Origin: Lasiodiplodia sp. COLG20
Lineage: Eukaryota; Ascomycota; Dothideomycetes; Botryosphaeriales; Botryosphaeriaceae
Assembly (NCBI GenBank): GCA_009801085.1
Contig: VNWV01000012.1
Span: 62,001-126,000 of the forward strand
Direction of reading: 5' to 3'
Length of the DNA: 64,000 bases
Every line of letters starts with the position of its first letter. The first letter of the stretch is position 1. Shown here piece by piece: positions 48,706-59,946 of the stretch. A program made the position numbers and the translations under genes. The notes under the pieces are model-generated. The model saw nothing but the letters and a program-made list of their open reading frames with translations, was not told where the DNA came from and searched no databases.

Positions 48706-48899
48706 GAAACGGTGGCGAAGTAAAAGGAGGAGGGGAAGAAGAAGAAGAAGAAGCGGGGGGGGATGTGGGACGGAGACAGAGACAGGGAGAGCGAGCTGTC
48801 GCTGGCGGTGATGGGAACGGGGACGAGTACATGCGCCGAGTGTCGGTGGATTCGTTTGCTGAGTTGCATGCTTTTATTCGGAAGTATGCGTATGTGTGA
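46467..48899 (+). CDS. C2H2 plus Zn2Cys6 transcription factor
   Basis: Exons 46467-46572, 46621-46675, 46733-47980 and 48104-48899 give 734 residues. The two small introns are needed to complete two zinc fingers: C16, C19, H32, H36 (CSTCGKSYHRSSHLRRHEVTH, here in two parts around the splice) and C44, C47, H60, C64 (a C2HC finger). A full Zn2Cys6 cluster follows at about residues 85-112 (CDRCSQGKLSCDALIPSC, SRC, VAQNKTC). The middle contains the fungal-specific TF domain (FLWSYFHRCHPELPILHRPSF). Low-complexity tracts are an Asp run near 390, a Gln run and a Glu run near the C-terminus. It is a nuclear DNA-binding regulator of unknown targets. The exon 4 acceptor is chosen to restore RLATYAFMADNHLCLFF. 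Confidence 0.82.
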
Positions 48900-49832
48900 C
48901 GGGGTGGTGGTGGTGGTTCCGTCGGAGACGGATGGGAAAGGATGGTGATGACTGGTGGACAAAGGGAGAGTTTTTAGTTGTGAAGACTGAAGTGTTTTTT
49001 TTTTTTTTGACCTCCTTCGACTACAGAGAGGTATTAAAGCCGAAGGCAAGCGCGGAGAGGAAAAGCCTGGCCCCTGGTTGTAGGTTGATTATGCCTCAGC
49101 AATTTTTCTTGCGAGGAGCAACATACGTGAGCTATTGTCCGGACGATAATGTATAATTCCTGTCATCCGCGCATCCCGATGATAACTTCAACCATCCATG
49201 ACGTGAGCGAATAACAAATGAAAGCTGCCCTTTGCTTATAATATCCCTCTGTAGTTTGATAGCAAAAGTAAAGAATTGAGGCCGCATTTCGCACGAGTCA
49301 AACCTGGGGTAGGGGGATCAAAAAAGTAGGCTCCTGAAGCAACAAAGTTAGTCAAGGCGAAGTTCCAAAGCTTGTTCCAACGTTGGGCGCTAATATTATC
49401 ATTTTTTCAATATTCTGTGTTAACAATTCTACCTCAGACCCTCTCACCCTGAAAAGAAAATAAAAAAGAACACAACAAACGCACAAAAATGGGGGTATTC
49501 CCTTCCAATACCCGGCACCCAGAAAGTCCCGAGAAAGTCCGATGAGACCAAACCATCTAGCATGAGGCTCCCACCGTGCGGTGATCCAAACCTCGGTTTC
49601 GAACTGGTTCCCATTCGCCCTCGATGCGTGCGGGTATCCTTTTGCACACGAACACGAACCCTGACCTGAAAAAGCTCTATTCTTGGTGCTGGAGCTTGGT
49701 GGTTCTACTCTGCCGTTCCCACTACTTTTCCACTGCTTCCCTAAAATCCTTTCACGCGAGTAGCTCGTCTTGGCGCTTTTAAGGCGAAGTTTGTCGGGGT
49801 GCTTCCTTGTAGTGCATCGTGTAGCGATGCGC
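48900..49832. other. Convergent intergenic region with inverted-repeat copy D
   Basis: 3' regions of the transcription factor and the WASP gene. It includes a 13-T run near 48996-49008 and copy D of the inverted-repeat element. The ORF at 49352-49858 on the minus strand overlaps the last WASP exon and is not supported. Confidence 0.5.
49127..49225. mobile_element. MITE-like inverted-repeat element, copy D
   Basis: The left arm contains gtgagctattgtccggacgataat. The right arm is eroded to gatgataacttcaacc. It is followed by atccatgacgtgagcgaataacaaatg, matching the flank of copy B (catgacatgagcaaaaaacaaatg, here shown to its first 20 bases only elsewhere). Confidence 0.5.
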
Positions 49833-51930
49833 TCACCAGTCGTCGTCATCCTCATCATCTGTAATTTCCTGTTAGCATAACTTCTAATCTATTGCATGAA
49901 AAAATGGCGAACTTACCACTGTGGCTGACCTTGCTCTTCCTTGCCGCAAGAGCACTAGCCAATGCACCCGCCAATCCGCCATCAGCTCCGCCACCGCCAC
50001 CAGAGGATGACGGAGGAGGCGCAGTGCTGCTACCGGGCACTGATGCTCCACTTCGGTCATTCTTCTCGGTGTCGGAAACCTTCTTGAGCTTGGCTCCACC
50101 GCGAATACTGGCCAGGAGGTCGTCTCTGCCGCCGCCACCGGCTGGCATGGCCATCTTTGGCGCGGGTGCACCTCCGGGCGGTGGTGGCGGTGGTGCAGGA
50201 GGACCACCGGCGGCGCCTGGTGGAGGAGGTGGTGGTGGCGGTGGCGCAGGGGGGCCACCAGCCGCACCTGGTGGAGGAGGCGGAGGAGGTGGTGGGGGAG
50301 CTCCTCCGGTTGGAGCAGGTGGAGGAGGCGGCGGCGGTGGAGGTGCAGCAGCGGGGGACGGGCTTGAAGGAAGTGGTGGTGGTGGAGGAGCACCGCCAGC
50401 CGGTGGAGGTGGCGGAGGAGCAGGTGGTGCAGGGCTTGCCGGCGGAACAGGAACGGGGCGTGAGGCGGACGGAGGAGGCGGAGGAGGAGCGGGGGGCCCA
50501 GATGAAGCTGGAGGTGGAGGCGGGGGCGGAGGAACGGCAGCGGGCGATGGTGGAGCCATTGGGGTCTTGGGTGGAAGCGGTGGAGGAGGAGCAGCCGGAG
50601 TAGGCACAGCCCGTGCAGGCGGCGGAGGCGGCAGCCCAGCGGGAGTGGCGTCGCGTGCAGGCGGTGGCGGAGGAACAGGGCCACGAGCGGGCGGAGGGGG
50701 TGGGACTGGACTGGATACAGCGCGCTGTCCAGCGAAAGGAGGCGGGACGCCAAACTTGTGCCCCGAGTCTTCCTCTGTCCTTCTCGGCGGCGGTGGGGGA
50801 CCTGGATTCGCAGTGTTCGAGGAAGCTCGTGCTCTTGCCGGTGGAGGAGGAGCCTGGTTCGCGAATTTTCCAGCATCGGCAAGCGGCGGCGGCGCTCTGA
50901 ATCTTGGTTGTGGTGGTGATGGGTCTCTGGCAGGTGATGCTGGTTGAGGCGGGGGTGCACCGCCCTTTCTGCGAGCTGGCGGGGGTGCCGGAGGTGGTCC
51001 ACGCCGGGATGTTGAAGTGCTGCCTGTGTTCTGAGGGCTGAGCCTGCTGGTGGGAGGTGCGCTAGGTGGCGGCGGCGGCGGCGCTCTCGATTTGGATTCA
51101 TTGGCAGCCTCGCTGGCCTTCTTCTGGTCAATGTACATCCTGATGAAGTCGGCATTCTCTTCGATTTGGTCCTCCGTGATACCCATTTGCAGGAGTTCCT
51201 GAAGCACCGGCTGCATGGAAGGATCTGCGGTGTCGATAGCCGAGCTCCTGCCGCTCTGGTTCGGGCTTGAGCTTGCGGGTGAAGCCAAGTTCTTGGGCGG
51301 AATAATCGAATGGTTCTCCTGCTGCTGGTGCGACGAATGCTTGTGGCCGAAAAGACTGCCGGTGATGCTGCCTAGCAACCCATGCGAGTGGCCTCCACCG
51401 TTCGTTGTCGCGCCATTGGAAGTTCCAGCCGCCATACCAAAAGGCTTGTTCCTCGTGTTCTTGTGTGCATTCTTCTCCCGCTCATCTATCTTCTTCTTGA
51501 ACTGCTTCGCCTCCTTCTCGTCGGCGAACGACAGGCCGGCGAGGCATTGCTCGAGCTCGAAGGTGTGGAAGAATGTGCGGTCCTGGTTGTATGTGAAGGT
51601 GTCGTAAATCTCCTGGTCCCAGATGACGCCACGGTTCAAGGGCTGTGCAACCAGTTAGCAAGGGCTCACCTCCTCTCCCTGAAATACCCCCGGGCTTGCC
51701 GCGCTAAGGCTGCAACTTACCGAGATGTCAACCAGCTTGATCCAGAACGTGTTTCCTACGAGGTCGTTGGCGAGCACGGCGGCGCCCTGCAAGCCCGTGT
51801 AGGTCCATTTGTGGCGGTTGGGGTAAGCGATGTAGAGCTTTGCGACGGCGACGGCATGGATCTTGTTGGAGCCTTTCGGCACGGTCCGCTTGACCGTTTG
51901 CTTGTCGTCGTCGGACAATATTGTAGGCAT
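49833..51930 (-). CDS. las17: WASP/Las17, actin nucleation-promoting factor
   Basis: Exons 51930-51721, 51642-49917 and 49858-49833 give 653 residues. The WH1 domain spans about residues 15-125 (HAVAVAKLYIAYPNRHKWTY, then WIKLVDIS and IYDTFTYNQDRTFFHTFE). A helical segment (LLQMGITEDQIEENADFIRM) lies near 215-248. A very long proline-rich region covers about 254-563, encoded by a G-rich plus strand that keeps other frames open. A WH2 motif (GRDDLLASIRGGAKLKKV) lies near 573. The last tiny exon supplies the acidic tail DDEDDDDW, with the terminal Trp that binds Arp2/3. No CRIB/GTPase-binding motif is visible, as in yeast Las17. The protein drives actin patch assembly in endocytosis. The 26-nt last exon is easily missed, but without it the acidic Arp2/3-binding tail is lost. 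Confidence 0.93.
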
Positions 51931-52355
51931 TTTGGATAGGTGGGCGGTCGGTCGGTCTTAGAGGGTCGGGGTCGCGCGACTTGTCCACATGGAAGGGTGT
52001 GGTTGGGCAGCGGCGAACGGGTTGCTGCAATTTCAGGCGTGCGTCATAAGCAGGAGAGAGGGGCCAGTGCAAGCCGTCTCTCGCGAATTATCCGCGAGCG
52101 CCCGAAGATCCAGGGTGGTGCGCGGGCTTTAAGCAGTATGAATACGGCGGGCCGCGTCCGGGTGCAGCTTGGGCGGCGAACGGCGGCGTGGTGTCGTGCG
52201 CGGCCTCAGCACAGCCTCGCAACAGTTGTGGTGGTTGCGAAGTAGTCAAGTGGCCCGTCTGCTCTGCCCTGTTCGTTACCCGCACTTCCCTGTTGTGACT
52301 AAGCCCCTTCCCGCCAAGCGCTCCCAAGCTCTCTGAACACCTTCTGCGACGCCAC
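51931..52355. other. Spacer, WASP promoter and orphan 3' region
   Basis: The promoter of the WASP gene (right of 51930) and the 3' end of the same-strand orphan gene. No TATA box or repeat is evident. Confidence 0.4.
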
Positions 52356-52982
52356 CTAGCGTCTAGGACGTGCCGCTGCAGCTCCTGACGATCCGCTATT
52401 ATTGGTGTGCTGGCGGGGTCTACCTTTGCCTGCTGGGCCGCGATCTTTGGCAAAGTCGTGTGGAAACCTGCCGCCTGCGGCCTTGGGTGGCCGCGAGCTC
52501 CCCGTCGGCCTGAACGCCGCCAACAGCGCATCCGCCGTCCAACCCGCCTCCTCGCGTACCTGCTCATACTTTGCCGTGATCATCTTCTGCGTCACTTGCA
52601 TGACCAGCGTACCCCAAACAACCGCAGGGCCTTCGATTGCCTTGCCGTTCTGCATCCTCTGGCCCAGTTCGTTCAGCCCTCGCGCTGCGAATTCTTCCTT
52701 GAGAGCTGCCCGCAGCCTGCGTGTGCACCAAGTCCTGACTGTCCGCTTGGGCGAGGTGCCCAGCGTCACCATGGGCGCCAGCCAGAGGCTCTTTGGGTCC
52801 CTTGCTTCATACTTGCGCTTCAAAAAGTAATGGCGCGGGTGCGACGGGTCAGCGATGATTTGTTTTGCGCCTATGCTTATGCGGATATCCGGCGTGAAGT
52901 TTGTGAAAAAGATCGTTGGCTTCTTTCCTGGCAGCCATCGCAATGTAGGCTTAAATGGGAGGCCGCGCGTACCGCTCATCAT
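52356..52982 (-). CDS. Conserved hypothetical protein, 208 residues
   Basis: A single exon with two adjacent Met codons at the start. The first 100 residues have a compact, non-repetitive composition (KPTIFFTNFTPDIRISIGAK, then HPRHYFLKRKYEARDPKSLW and TLGTSPKRTVRTWCTRRLR) that looks like a real conserved domain. The next 70 are helical (MQVTQKMITAKYEQVREEAG). The last 35 are Gly/Arg/Ser-rich and disordered (ending AAAARPRR). The basic character suits an RNA-binding or mitochondrial-ribosome-associated role, but no motif proves it. There is no signal peptide or membrane helix. I do not recognise the family. Confidence 0.65.
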   Translation of the reverse strand: MMSGTRGLPFKPTLRWLPGKKPTIFFTNFTPDIRISIGAKQIIADPSHPRHYFLKRKYEARDPKSLWLAPMVTLGTSPKRTVRTWCTRRLRAALKEEFAARGLNELGQRMQNGKAIEGPAVVWGTLVMQVTQKMITAKYEQVREEAGWTADALLAAFRPTGSSRPPKAAGGRFPHDFAKDRGPAGKGRPRQHTNNSGSSGAAAARPRR

Positions 52983-53303
52983 GCGTTGAATGAATGAGAG
53001 AGTGTTTTATCCAGGGTGAGCAAATGAGATTTGGGACAAAGTAGTTTGCGTATAGTGAAGGGCTGGAGCGCGATGATGCAGTTCTCATACAGATGATCAT
53101 GGAGCTGGGGGATTTCGGAGCTTCCACTCCCGGGGAATCTAACATCCTGGCGAATCATTTTAGCATTGCTCGCTGAAGAGCATGACTCGACAACATTTCT
53201 TGAAAGTCCTTGCCGCTCAACAGGAAGACACCACCATTACCTGTGCTAACCCAGCTTTGTAATTAATTCTCGGATGCTGCTCGTACACAAAACTCTGACT
53301 AGG
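52983..53303. other. Spacer between the orphan gene and rad1
   Basis: About 320 bp holding the orphan promoter and the rad1 3' region. Nothing else is visible. Confidence 0.4.
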
Positions 53304-56164
53304 CTAGTCATCAACTATATCACGATTGAAGAACCTGAAAATCTGCCTTCCCGCCTCTTTACCACAAAGCTCGTTTAGCGCCTCCTCCGTCATGTTCGCC
53401 AGCTCGAAAACGCTACCCACGTTGAAAGTAATCCGTTGGAGTCTCTTTTCATCTCCCATGATGCCCGGCACAGCACGCAACATATCCTGGGGCACTTGAT
53501 TGAATGTCTTACTCTCAGCGTCTTCACCTTCTTCGAGCCCAATCTGCACCGCCTTGATGGGGTCTGGCTCATCCTGTTGCTTCTTCAACTCCTCAAAGAT
53601 CTCAGCCGTCTGATACGGTGAGCTTGACCAGATGATGCGCAACCGGGGGAATGCAATCGTCAGCATGACAATCTTAGCCTGGAGATCGGGGGCGGCCATT
53701 GCGGCAGCCGCAGCCGACTGGCTCAGGTCGGCGAATGGTTCGAGCGTGAATGATTTGTTCTGATCAAACTCAATGAGCAGCATGGGGTTCTTGTAATGCT
53801 GGAGCATGGTCTCAGCTTGATTGTACAAGCGACCGTTGTTGAGTGACGAAATCAAGTCGCTGACACTCTTGCGCTCGATGCAGATGTTTGGCGTGAGCAC
53901 ATAATCGCCGACTGTCAGCATACACGGTACAACGACCATGTTTCGACCGTGACACAGAGACGGGAGAGATGATCGAAACTCGCGTAAATCCACGACTACC
54001 CGTGGGGGAGCTGCCGTGGCGGCTAGACGACCACCGCCGGCAATGCGAGTGTTCACTGTTCGAAGGAAAGTCTCTTGCGGATCTGCCGTGCTGTTATTGT
54101 CCAGGACAAGGGCCATATTGCCTCGTTCACGAATGAGCTTGGAGAAGGCATCTTTCTCACGTCTGACAGCGCTAAGATAGCGTTGCTCTTCAACGGACCC
54201 GCCGTAGTACATGAAGTACACCCTGACGTTCCGGTCGGTGTGCGAGCTACGGTAGACTTCTACCCGTCGGATAAAGGCAGCATCCGGCTCGTACATGATG
54301 ACGTAACGTGGCCGTACTTCTTCCAGGACATGTTCATCCATGTCCCCATCGTAGGGATGAATTACGATCAACTCTTTCATCTCGTACAGCTCGTAGTAGT
54401 CCTCCATGTTTTCAAGAGGATCCGCTGCGATTTCGCCTTTCTGCTGGGTCTCCTCCCCCGTTGGCTGAAGGTCGGCGAGAAGGTTCTGCATGTGAGCATC
54501 GCGGTTGAAGCTCTGTTGCATCTCCCCCATCACAGTCCTAGACGGGCCAGATCCAGCCGCCGCTCCACCGCGGACACGTCGTCTCTTATTCGGAGGTGCT
54601 CTTCCCGGTCCGACTTGACCACTGCGATTGTCGTTGTTGATCACCTTGTTGTTCTCCGCAAAGAGAGAAGCGCTGACTCTATTAAAGTCTCTCTTCCAGC
54701 TGATATAGTTCCGCATTTTCCGTCTCATCATGAAGGCAGCAGATGGACCTCTCTCCTCCAGGCCCTCGTCGTTGTTTTCTTGCTCATCCGGTCTGACACG
54801 CATGGTTTGCAGGTACTCACGCAGCTGTCGGCAAGTGCTGTTGTCTCCGCACATGATGAGGATAGCGCCGCTCGAGTCGTCCTGAGGAACAGGGTTGAAG
54901 TAGAAATCTCTTTCAATTTCTTCCAAGACCTCAGCAAGCATGCGCCACTTTGGCAATTCTTCAAGAACAGGTCTGAGCGAATCCGGCACCTCATTGGAAG
55001 CGTTGGTGGTGCTGGTATCGGTGAGCTTGCCGGCATAGACACGTCGCTTTGCAGTTTCAAACAAGGTATGGGCAGCATCGAGGAAGAGCCAGGGCGATTG
55101 GTTCATCCGGTTGGATCCGGGCGGCGGGGACGAGGCGGCGATGACGGTGTCCAAGTACTTGTTGAAATCTACAGCGTCATACGCCAAGAGGGCATGGAGG
55201 ATTTGGCGCAGTAGGGAAAGATCGCGCACTATCTGGCGTGTGCGGAAGCTTGTCCGGTGCCATACTGGATCCAGCTGACGTCGAATTTGGGTATCGAAAT
55301 TTCTGTGCAAGGCGCTGTCCAGTGTCCAGTCCTCCATGTCGAGAGAGCCAGAATTGTTCTTTCGAAGCTCAGCAATGCTCACCTCGACACATTCCATGAC
55401 AGCTTGTTGGATAGCTGCCATGTTGTCAGTCATTGGTACTTCCAGTTCAATGACTTCAGCTTTCCGGCGGCCCTCGAGAGATTTCGCCACAGAGACATGG
55501 AAGCGCGGATACAGAGTGGGCTTCCGCAGGAACAGATTCCTCATCATGGTAGCTAGCGGGGAAAAGCCGGTAGCAAATGGTTCGGGGTTGTCGGAGAAAG
55601 CTTTTAAGAAGCCTGCCTTGTTCTTCTGGCGATAGATACGCAAGATGAAGGCCTCCAGAGATGTCGCGACAACTTTATCGGCGTGCAGCACGACGCAGCC
55701 AGTGATGGTGGCCGGGTCGAGAAGACCGGAGAGCAGATCCACGATGAGAATGCGCGAGGTTATACTGAAGATGCCGCCGCGCGAATACATCTTCTCGCGC
55801 GTCCCCACACTCATCATGTCGGTGTTGACCAGGCTAAGGCCGCGGGCCTTGGGAGCATTGCTGACAGCAGCGTGTTCAGCCAACGACTCGCCGATCCAGC
55901 CATTTTCGCGGTCGTCGGCGCCGACGAGAAGGACGAGGTTGTTTCCGGCGGCGTCATAGGCGTGGAGGAGGTTGGTCACGATGCGCAGCAGACCGAGGCC
56001 GCGGGCGAGGACGACGAGCTGGTCCTCATTGCGCTGCAGACGTCAGCACGGAGCAGGCAGCAGCAGCGGGCTCATCTGAGACGCACCAGATTCTGGAAGA
56101 TGTCTTGCTGGTACTGCAGCGGCAGCGAGAGCTTCACGGGGGCTTTCTCATCGCCGGGCGGCAT
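53304..56164 (-). CDS. rad1: Rad1/XPF structure-specific DNA endonuclease subunit
   Basis: Exons 56164-56087 and 56033-53304 with a 53-nt intron give 935 residues. The start reads MPPGDEKAPVKLSLPLQYQQ, and the splice restores DIFQNLRNEDQLVVLARGLGLLRIV, a typical XPF N-terminus (given here in parts: DIFQNL, RNEDQLVVLARG). A helicase-like region without an intact Walker A motif follows. The ERCC4 nuclease core lies near residues 730-765 with GDYVLTPNICIERKSVSDLI, the metal-binding signature. Two helix-hairpin-helix segments close the protein (about 865-925). With Rad10/ERCC1 it makes the 5' incision of nucleotide excision repair and also removes non-homologous tails in recombination. The length is normal for the family. 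Confidence 0.95.
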
Positions 56165-57178
56165 CGGGCGCGTGGTGGAGGGTCGATGACATCGGTGTCG
56201 CGTCGAAACGCGCGCGCAGGCACGAGACTTTGGCGGCCCGCGCTCCCAGACATTTCTGGGCCCGGCCCGCTCCTTCGACCTCTGCCGACCTCACCTCCAG
56301 CCGACCGCCTCTGAAACGCACTCGCGCCTCGTGTGGGGTCGGCGTCACACCTTTACCGGCTCCCTGTTCCTGGTGCCGCCCACCGCCCGCGAACGGACCC
56401 GTTGTTTGTACACCATCGGCCATGGCACGCCTTAAGACGCCTCTCTTATGCGGAGGAGCTACCTGCGGAAATTTCAAGTAGCGGCCGACGTGCCCATCTC
56501 ATCCTCCTGTTTCCTCCCGTTTCTGAGAGGCTCAAGTTTCGACGAAACATGTCGATTCTGCCGTGATCCCCTGTCCGAGCGACGCGCGGAGATGACGGCT
56601 GGCTAAGCACAGCCCTCGGAGCCAACGCATGACTCCGAGAAAACCGCCTCTCGCCATCTGCCGGCCCACCCTCCGTTTCTGCCATCGTTCTCGAAGCTTA
56701 CCTCGGATTAAGTTGATGAACCAAGAGCGCCACGCAATACGCGAGCTGGGCCCCTCAGCTAACCCTCAGTTCATTACCCCGGGAAATCAGCTGTCGGTAC
56801 TATATCTGCCAGTACTGTGGAGAGACTGTACGACCTGTTGTAGCAGAGAGCGCCAATGGCGGCGCGCGTCCACTTAAACGTCCAGAACGCGTGCCGTGAC
56901 CCGGGGTGTGCCCCTTGCCCACGACACGGAATCCTAAGTCGAAACACCGACGGCCCGCGACCCTCCGCTTGCCTGACATTTAGCTCATTTTTGCCTACTC
57001 CTTGAATTTAGCGAGGCCTGTCAGTCCAGCAAGCATGACTTCATCTATCTACTTCCGTATAAATAAGAGATGGCCCAGCCTTCCAAGCTTTTTGCCCCTC
57101 AAGCCAAGTTGCTCATCCCCGCCTCTACACTCTTTTCTTCGCCATTGCCAATTCCTTCGTTTCTCTTAGCCTTTCACC
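56165..57178. other. Divergent intergenic region with endoglucanase promoter
   Basis: About 1 kb between rad1 and the GH5 gene. Near the GH5 gene it contains a TATA box (listed separately) and a CCGGGG hexamer at 56901-56906 that fits the carbon-repressor CreA consensus SYGGRG. Short ORFs on both strands are not supported. Confidence 0.45.
57058..57065 (+). promoter_or_regulatory. TATA box of the GH5 endoglucanase gene
   Basis: A tataaata motif lies 121 bp upstream of the ATG at 57179, a standard position for an inducible secreted-enzyme gene. A C/T-rich leader follows. Confidence 0.6.
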
Positions 57179-58284
57179 ATGCGTGTTTCGACTCTTCTCG
57201 TCGCCGGTTCGGCTTCCCTTGCACTGGCTGCGCCGGTGCAGAACAAGCAGGAGAAGCGTGCTTCTACCTTCACCTTCTTTGGCATCAACGAGTCTGGCCC
57301 TGAGTTTGGTGAGGGCAACCTGCCCGGAACTCTGAACACCGACTATGTCTGGCCTACTCTGTCGACCATTGATACCTTCGTTAACAAGGGGATGAACACC
57401 TTCCGTGTCAACATCCTGATGGAGCGTCTCACTCACAGCTCCATGACTGACTCCCTTGATGCCACCTACCTTGCCGACCTTAAGAAGACGGTCAACTACA
57501 TCACCAACCTGGGTGCCTATGCCATGATCGTTCCTCACAACTATGGCCGTATGTCTCCCCTCCCTCGAATTCTGCAGCCAATACTGACCCATCCCAGGCT
57601 TCAACGGCAACATCATCAGCGACAAGGACGGCTTCAAGACGTGGTGGACCAACGTCGCCGGCGAGTTCGCCAACAACACCAAGGTCATCTTCGACATCAA
57701 CAACGAGTTCCACGACATGGACCAGGACCTCGTCGTCAGCCTGAACCAGGCCGGCATCGACGGCATCCGCGCGGCGGGCGCCACCTCGCAGTACATCACG
57801 GCCGAGGGCAACTCCTGGACCGGCGCCTGGAGCTGGGTATCGAGCGGCAACGCCGACTCGATGGGCAACCTAACGGACCCCCAGGATAAGCTCATCTACC
57901 AGATGCACCAGTACCTCGACAGCGACAGCTCCGGCACCAACGAGGCCTGCGTCAGCACCACCATCGGCAAGGAGCGCCTCGAGGCTGCCACCAACTGGCT
58001 CAAGGAGAACAACAAGAAGGGTCTCCTTGGCGAGTTTGCCGGCGGCAACAACGACCAGTGCAAGACGGCCGTCACCGGCATGCTCGACTACATGAAGGAG
58101 AACAACGATGTCTGGGAGGGTGCTCTGTGGTGGGCCGCCGGTCCCTAGGTTAGTATTCCAATTCCCTTTCGTCTGAACAGTCGTGCTAACAGCCCTCAAG
58201 TGGGGCAGCTACATGTACAGCATCGAGCCCACGGACGGTACCGCTTACAGCGCTTACCTCGACACCCTCGTCAGCTACATTTAA
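57179..58284 (+). CDS. Secreted GH5 endo-beta-1,4-glucanase with an in-frame stop at the last exon junction
   Basis: Exons 57179-57548, 57598-58148 and 58201-58284. Signal peptide ([13 protein letters not shown]), then a dibasic KR propeptide site, then the mature chain from ASTFTFFG. The acid/base Glu is in FDINNEFHD and the nucleophile in LLGEFAGG, the pattern of GH5 subfamily 5 cellulases. The second exon ends ALWWAAGP followed by TAG (58146-58148), directly before a good donor (gttagt). The third exon continues [10 protein letters not shown] to a TAA. Family members read AAGPWWG here, so the TAG sits where a conserved TGG (Trp) is expected. As written, the protein stops at 306 residues and loses the last 28. 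An alternative splice (donor gtccct at 58141, acceptor 58192) would bypass the stop, but it uses a poor donor and places the acceptor 2 nt from the likely branch point ctaac (58186-58190). Confidence 0.82.
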
Positions 58285-58762
58285 ACGAATCTCGATCGGG
58301 TGCTAGCAGTGCTCTGCAGGTCAGCCTATTGCTTCAGTTGTATATATTCTTCGAGCTCTCTTCGAGCTCATGTTTAAAAAAAAATATACGGGGAAAACTT
58401 TTTGTTTCAATATCCTAGCTTCATTACTTCAGTGACTCCTTTTCGGCCAGCTATAGCTATACACTGTGACCTCTGATCTCTGCTCAAGTCTAGGGATTAC
58501 ACTCCACTCTAGCATCTGCGAGACTGGATACTTCCTCCACGAAGATATGAGATTGACTGCCTTGAGCCAAACACGATGATACTCCAATTTAGCCTATGAA
58601 GGTAAACGATGGATATTTCTTTTCATTACTCTACTTTTGGTCATCGGAGCATTTCAGCTCGACACTCTCTATAAGCTAGACATGCATTACATCTCTCTCC
58701 CCCCTTCATAAAAAATACATTACAGCCATACTCATCATTCCGCGTTGCCCCACAGGACAAAC
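58285..58762. other. Convergent intergenic region
   Basis: 3' regions of the GH5 and asparaginase genes. It is AT-rich, with an A-run at 58375-58383 and no ORF of note. Confidence 0.5.
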
Positions 58763-59946
58763 TTACGGGTGCAGCGCATCAAACGTCTCCCTAATCTCAT
58801 CAACGCCGTACCCAGCATCCAGCGCCAACTGCAGCAAGATCCTGCTCTTCTGCGGGTTCAAGAAGCCCGCCGCAACCATCCAGTCCTCCACATCCTCCTT
58901 CGGCACGAAGCCGTCGGGCGTGCGCCTGCTCGCAACCATCGCCACACCCGACGCGTTGAACGCCGCGCTGGCGGCCTCCTTGACGGCATCGTCAATCGAA
59001 CCGGCGCCGGAGCCGGCGAAGACGATGCCCTCGGCGCCGGCGGCGACGGCGGCGGGCACGAGCGCGGCGACGTCGTCTTGGTGCGTGTAGACGACGGCGA
59101 CGGTGGGGAGGGTGGTGGCGGTGGGCGAGGGGGGGAAGTGCGGCTTGTTGGGGATGGAGGCGGCGGTGTAGTAGAAGTAGGGCACTTGGTTGATGAAGAA
59201 GCCGAGTTGGCCTTGCTCGGTGGCGTAGAAGGTGTCGAGCGAGTTGGCGTTGTTCTTTTGCGTGTAGAAGGCGGAGCCGATGCGGCTGGGAGGGTGTTAG
59301 TGTTTGTGGTAAGGAATGGGAAAGGGGGAAGAAGGAGCACTACTCACTCGTTCAACGCAATCATCACACCCCTACCCTGCGCCTTCTCGCTCGCGGCCAG
59401 GCTGACAGCCTGATACAGGTTCAGCGGGCCATCGGCGCTCAGGGCGGTGGCGGGGCGCATAGCGCCAACAACAACGACAGGCTTAGTGCTGTTGACGACG
59501 AGGTCGAGGAAGAAGGCCGTCTCCTCCATCGTATCCGTCCCGTGCGTCACGACCACGCCCTGCACGTCGTCCTTCTCCAGCTCGGCAGTAATATTCCGCG
59601 CCAGCTGCAGCAGCACCGTCGCGTTGATGTTCTGCGAGCCGACGTTGGCGATCTGCTGGCCGTAGATGTTCGAGATGTTGAGCACCTCGGGCACGGCGTC
59701 GACCAGCTGCTGCACGCCCAGCCCCACCTGGTAGCCCACCGTCTGCGCCGACGAGCTGCCCTGCGATGCGATGGTGCCGCCCGTCGCGAAGATGGTGATG
59801 TTGGGCAGCGACGCGTTGATGCTGGGCTGCTCGAGCTCGGCGCGCGGGAGGATGGGCAGGCCTAGGGGCGTGGCGGTGATGGTGCTGGGGAGGAGAGCGG
59901 CGGCGGCGGCGGCGGCGGCTGCCACCGAGAAGGTTGAGGAGAGCAT
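58763..59946 (-). CDS. Secreted L-asparaginase (type II)
   Basis: Exons 59946-59348 and 59285-58763 with a 62-nt intron give 373 residues. The signal peptide is Ala-rich (MLSSTFSVAAAAAAAAALL). The first threonine motif TGGTIAS is at residues 55-61 and the second, THGTDTMEETAFFL, lies near 135. VVVVGAMRPATALSADGPLN is a further family hallmark. The splice gives IALNDRIGSAFYTQK, as in other asparaginases. The enzyme hydrolyses asparagine to aspartate and ammonia outside the cell or in the wall, a nitrogen-scavenging function. The length matches fungal secreted asparaginases (about 375). It is convergent with the GH5 gene. Confidence 0.93.

Noticed and set aside
50157..50947. Long plus-strand Gly-rich and Glu/Val-rich ORFs
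   Set aside because: They are shadows of the proline-rich part of the WASP gene on the other strand.
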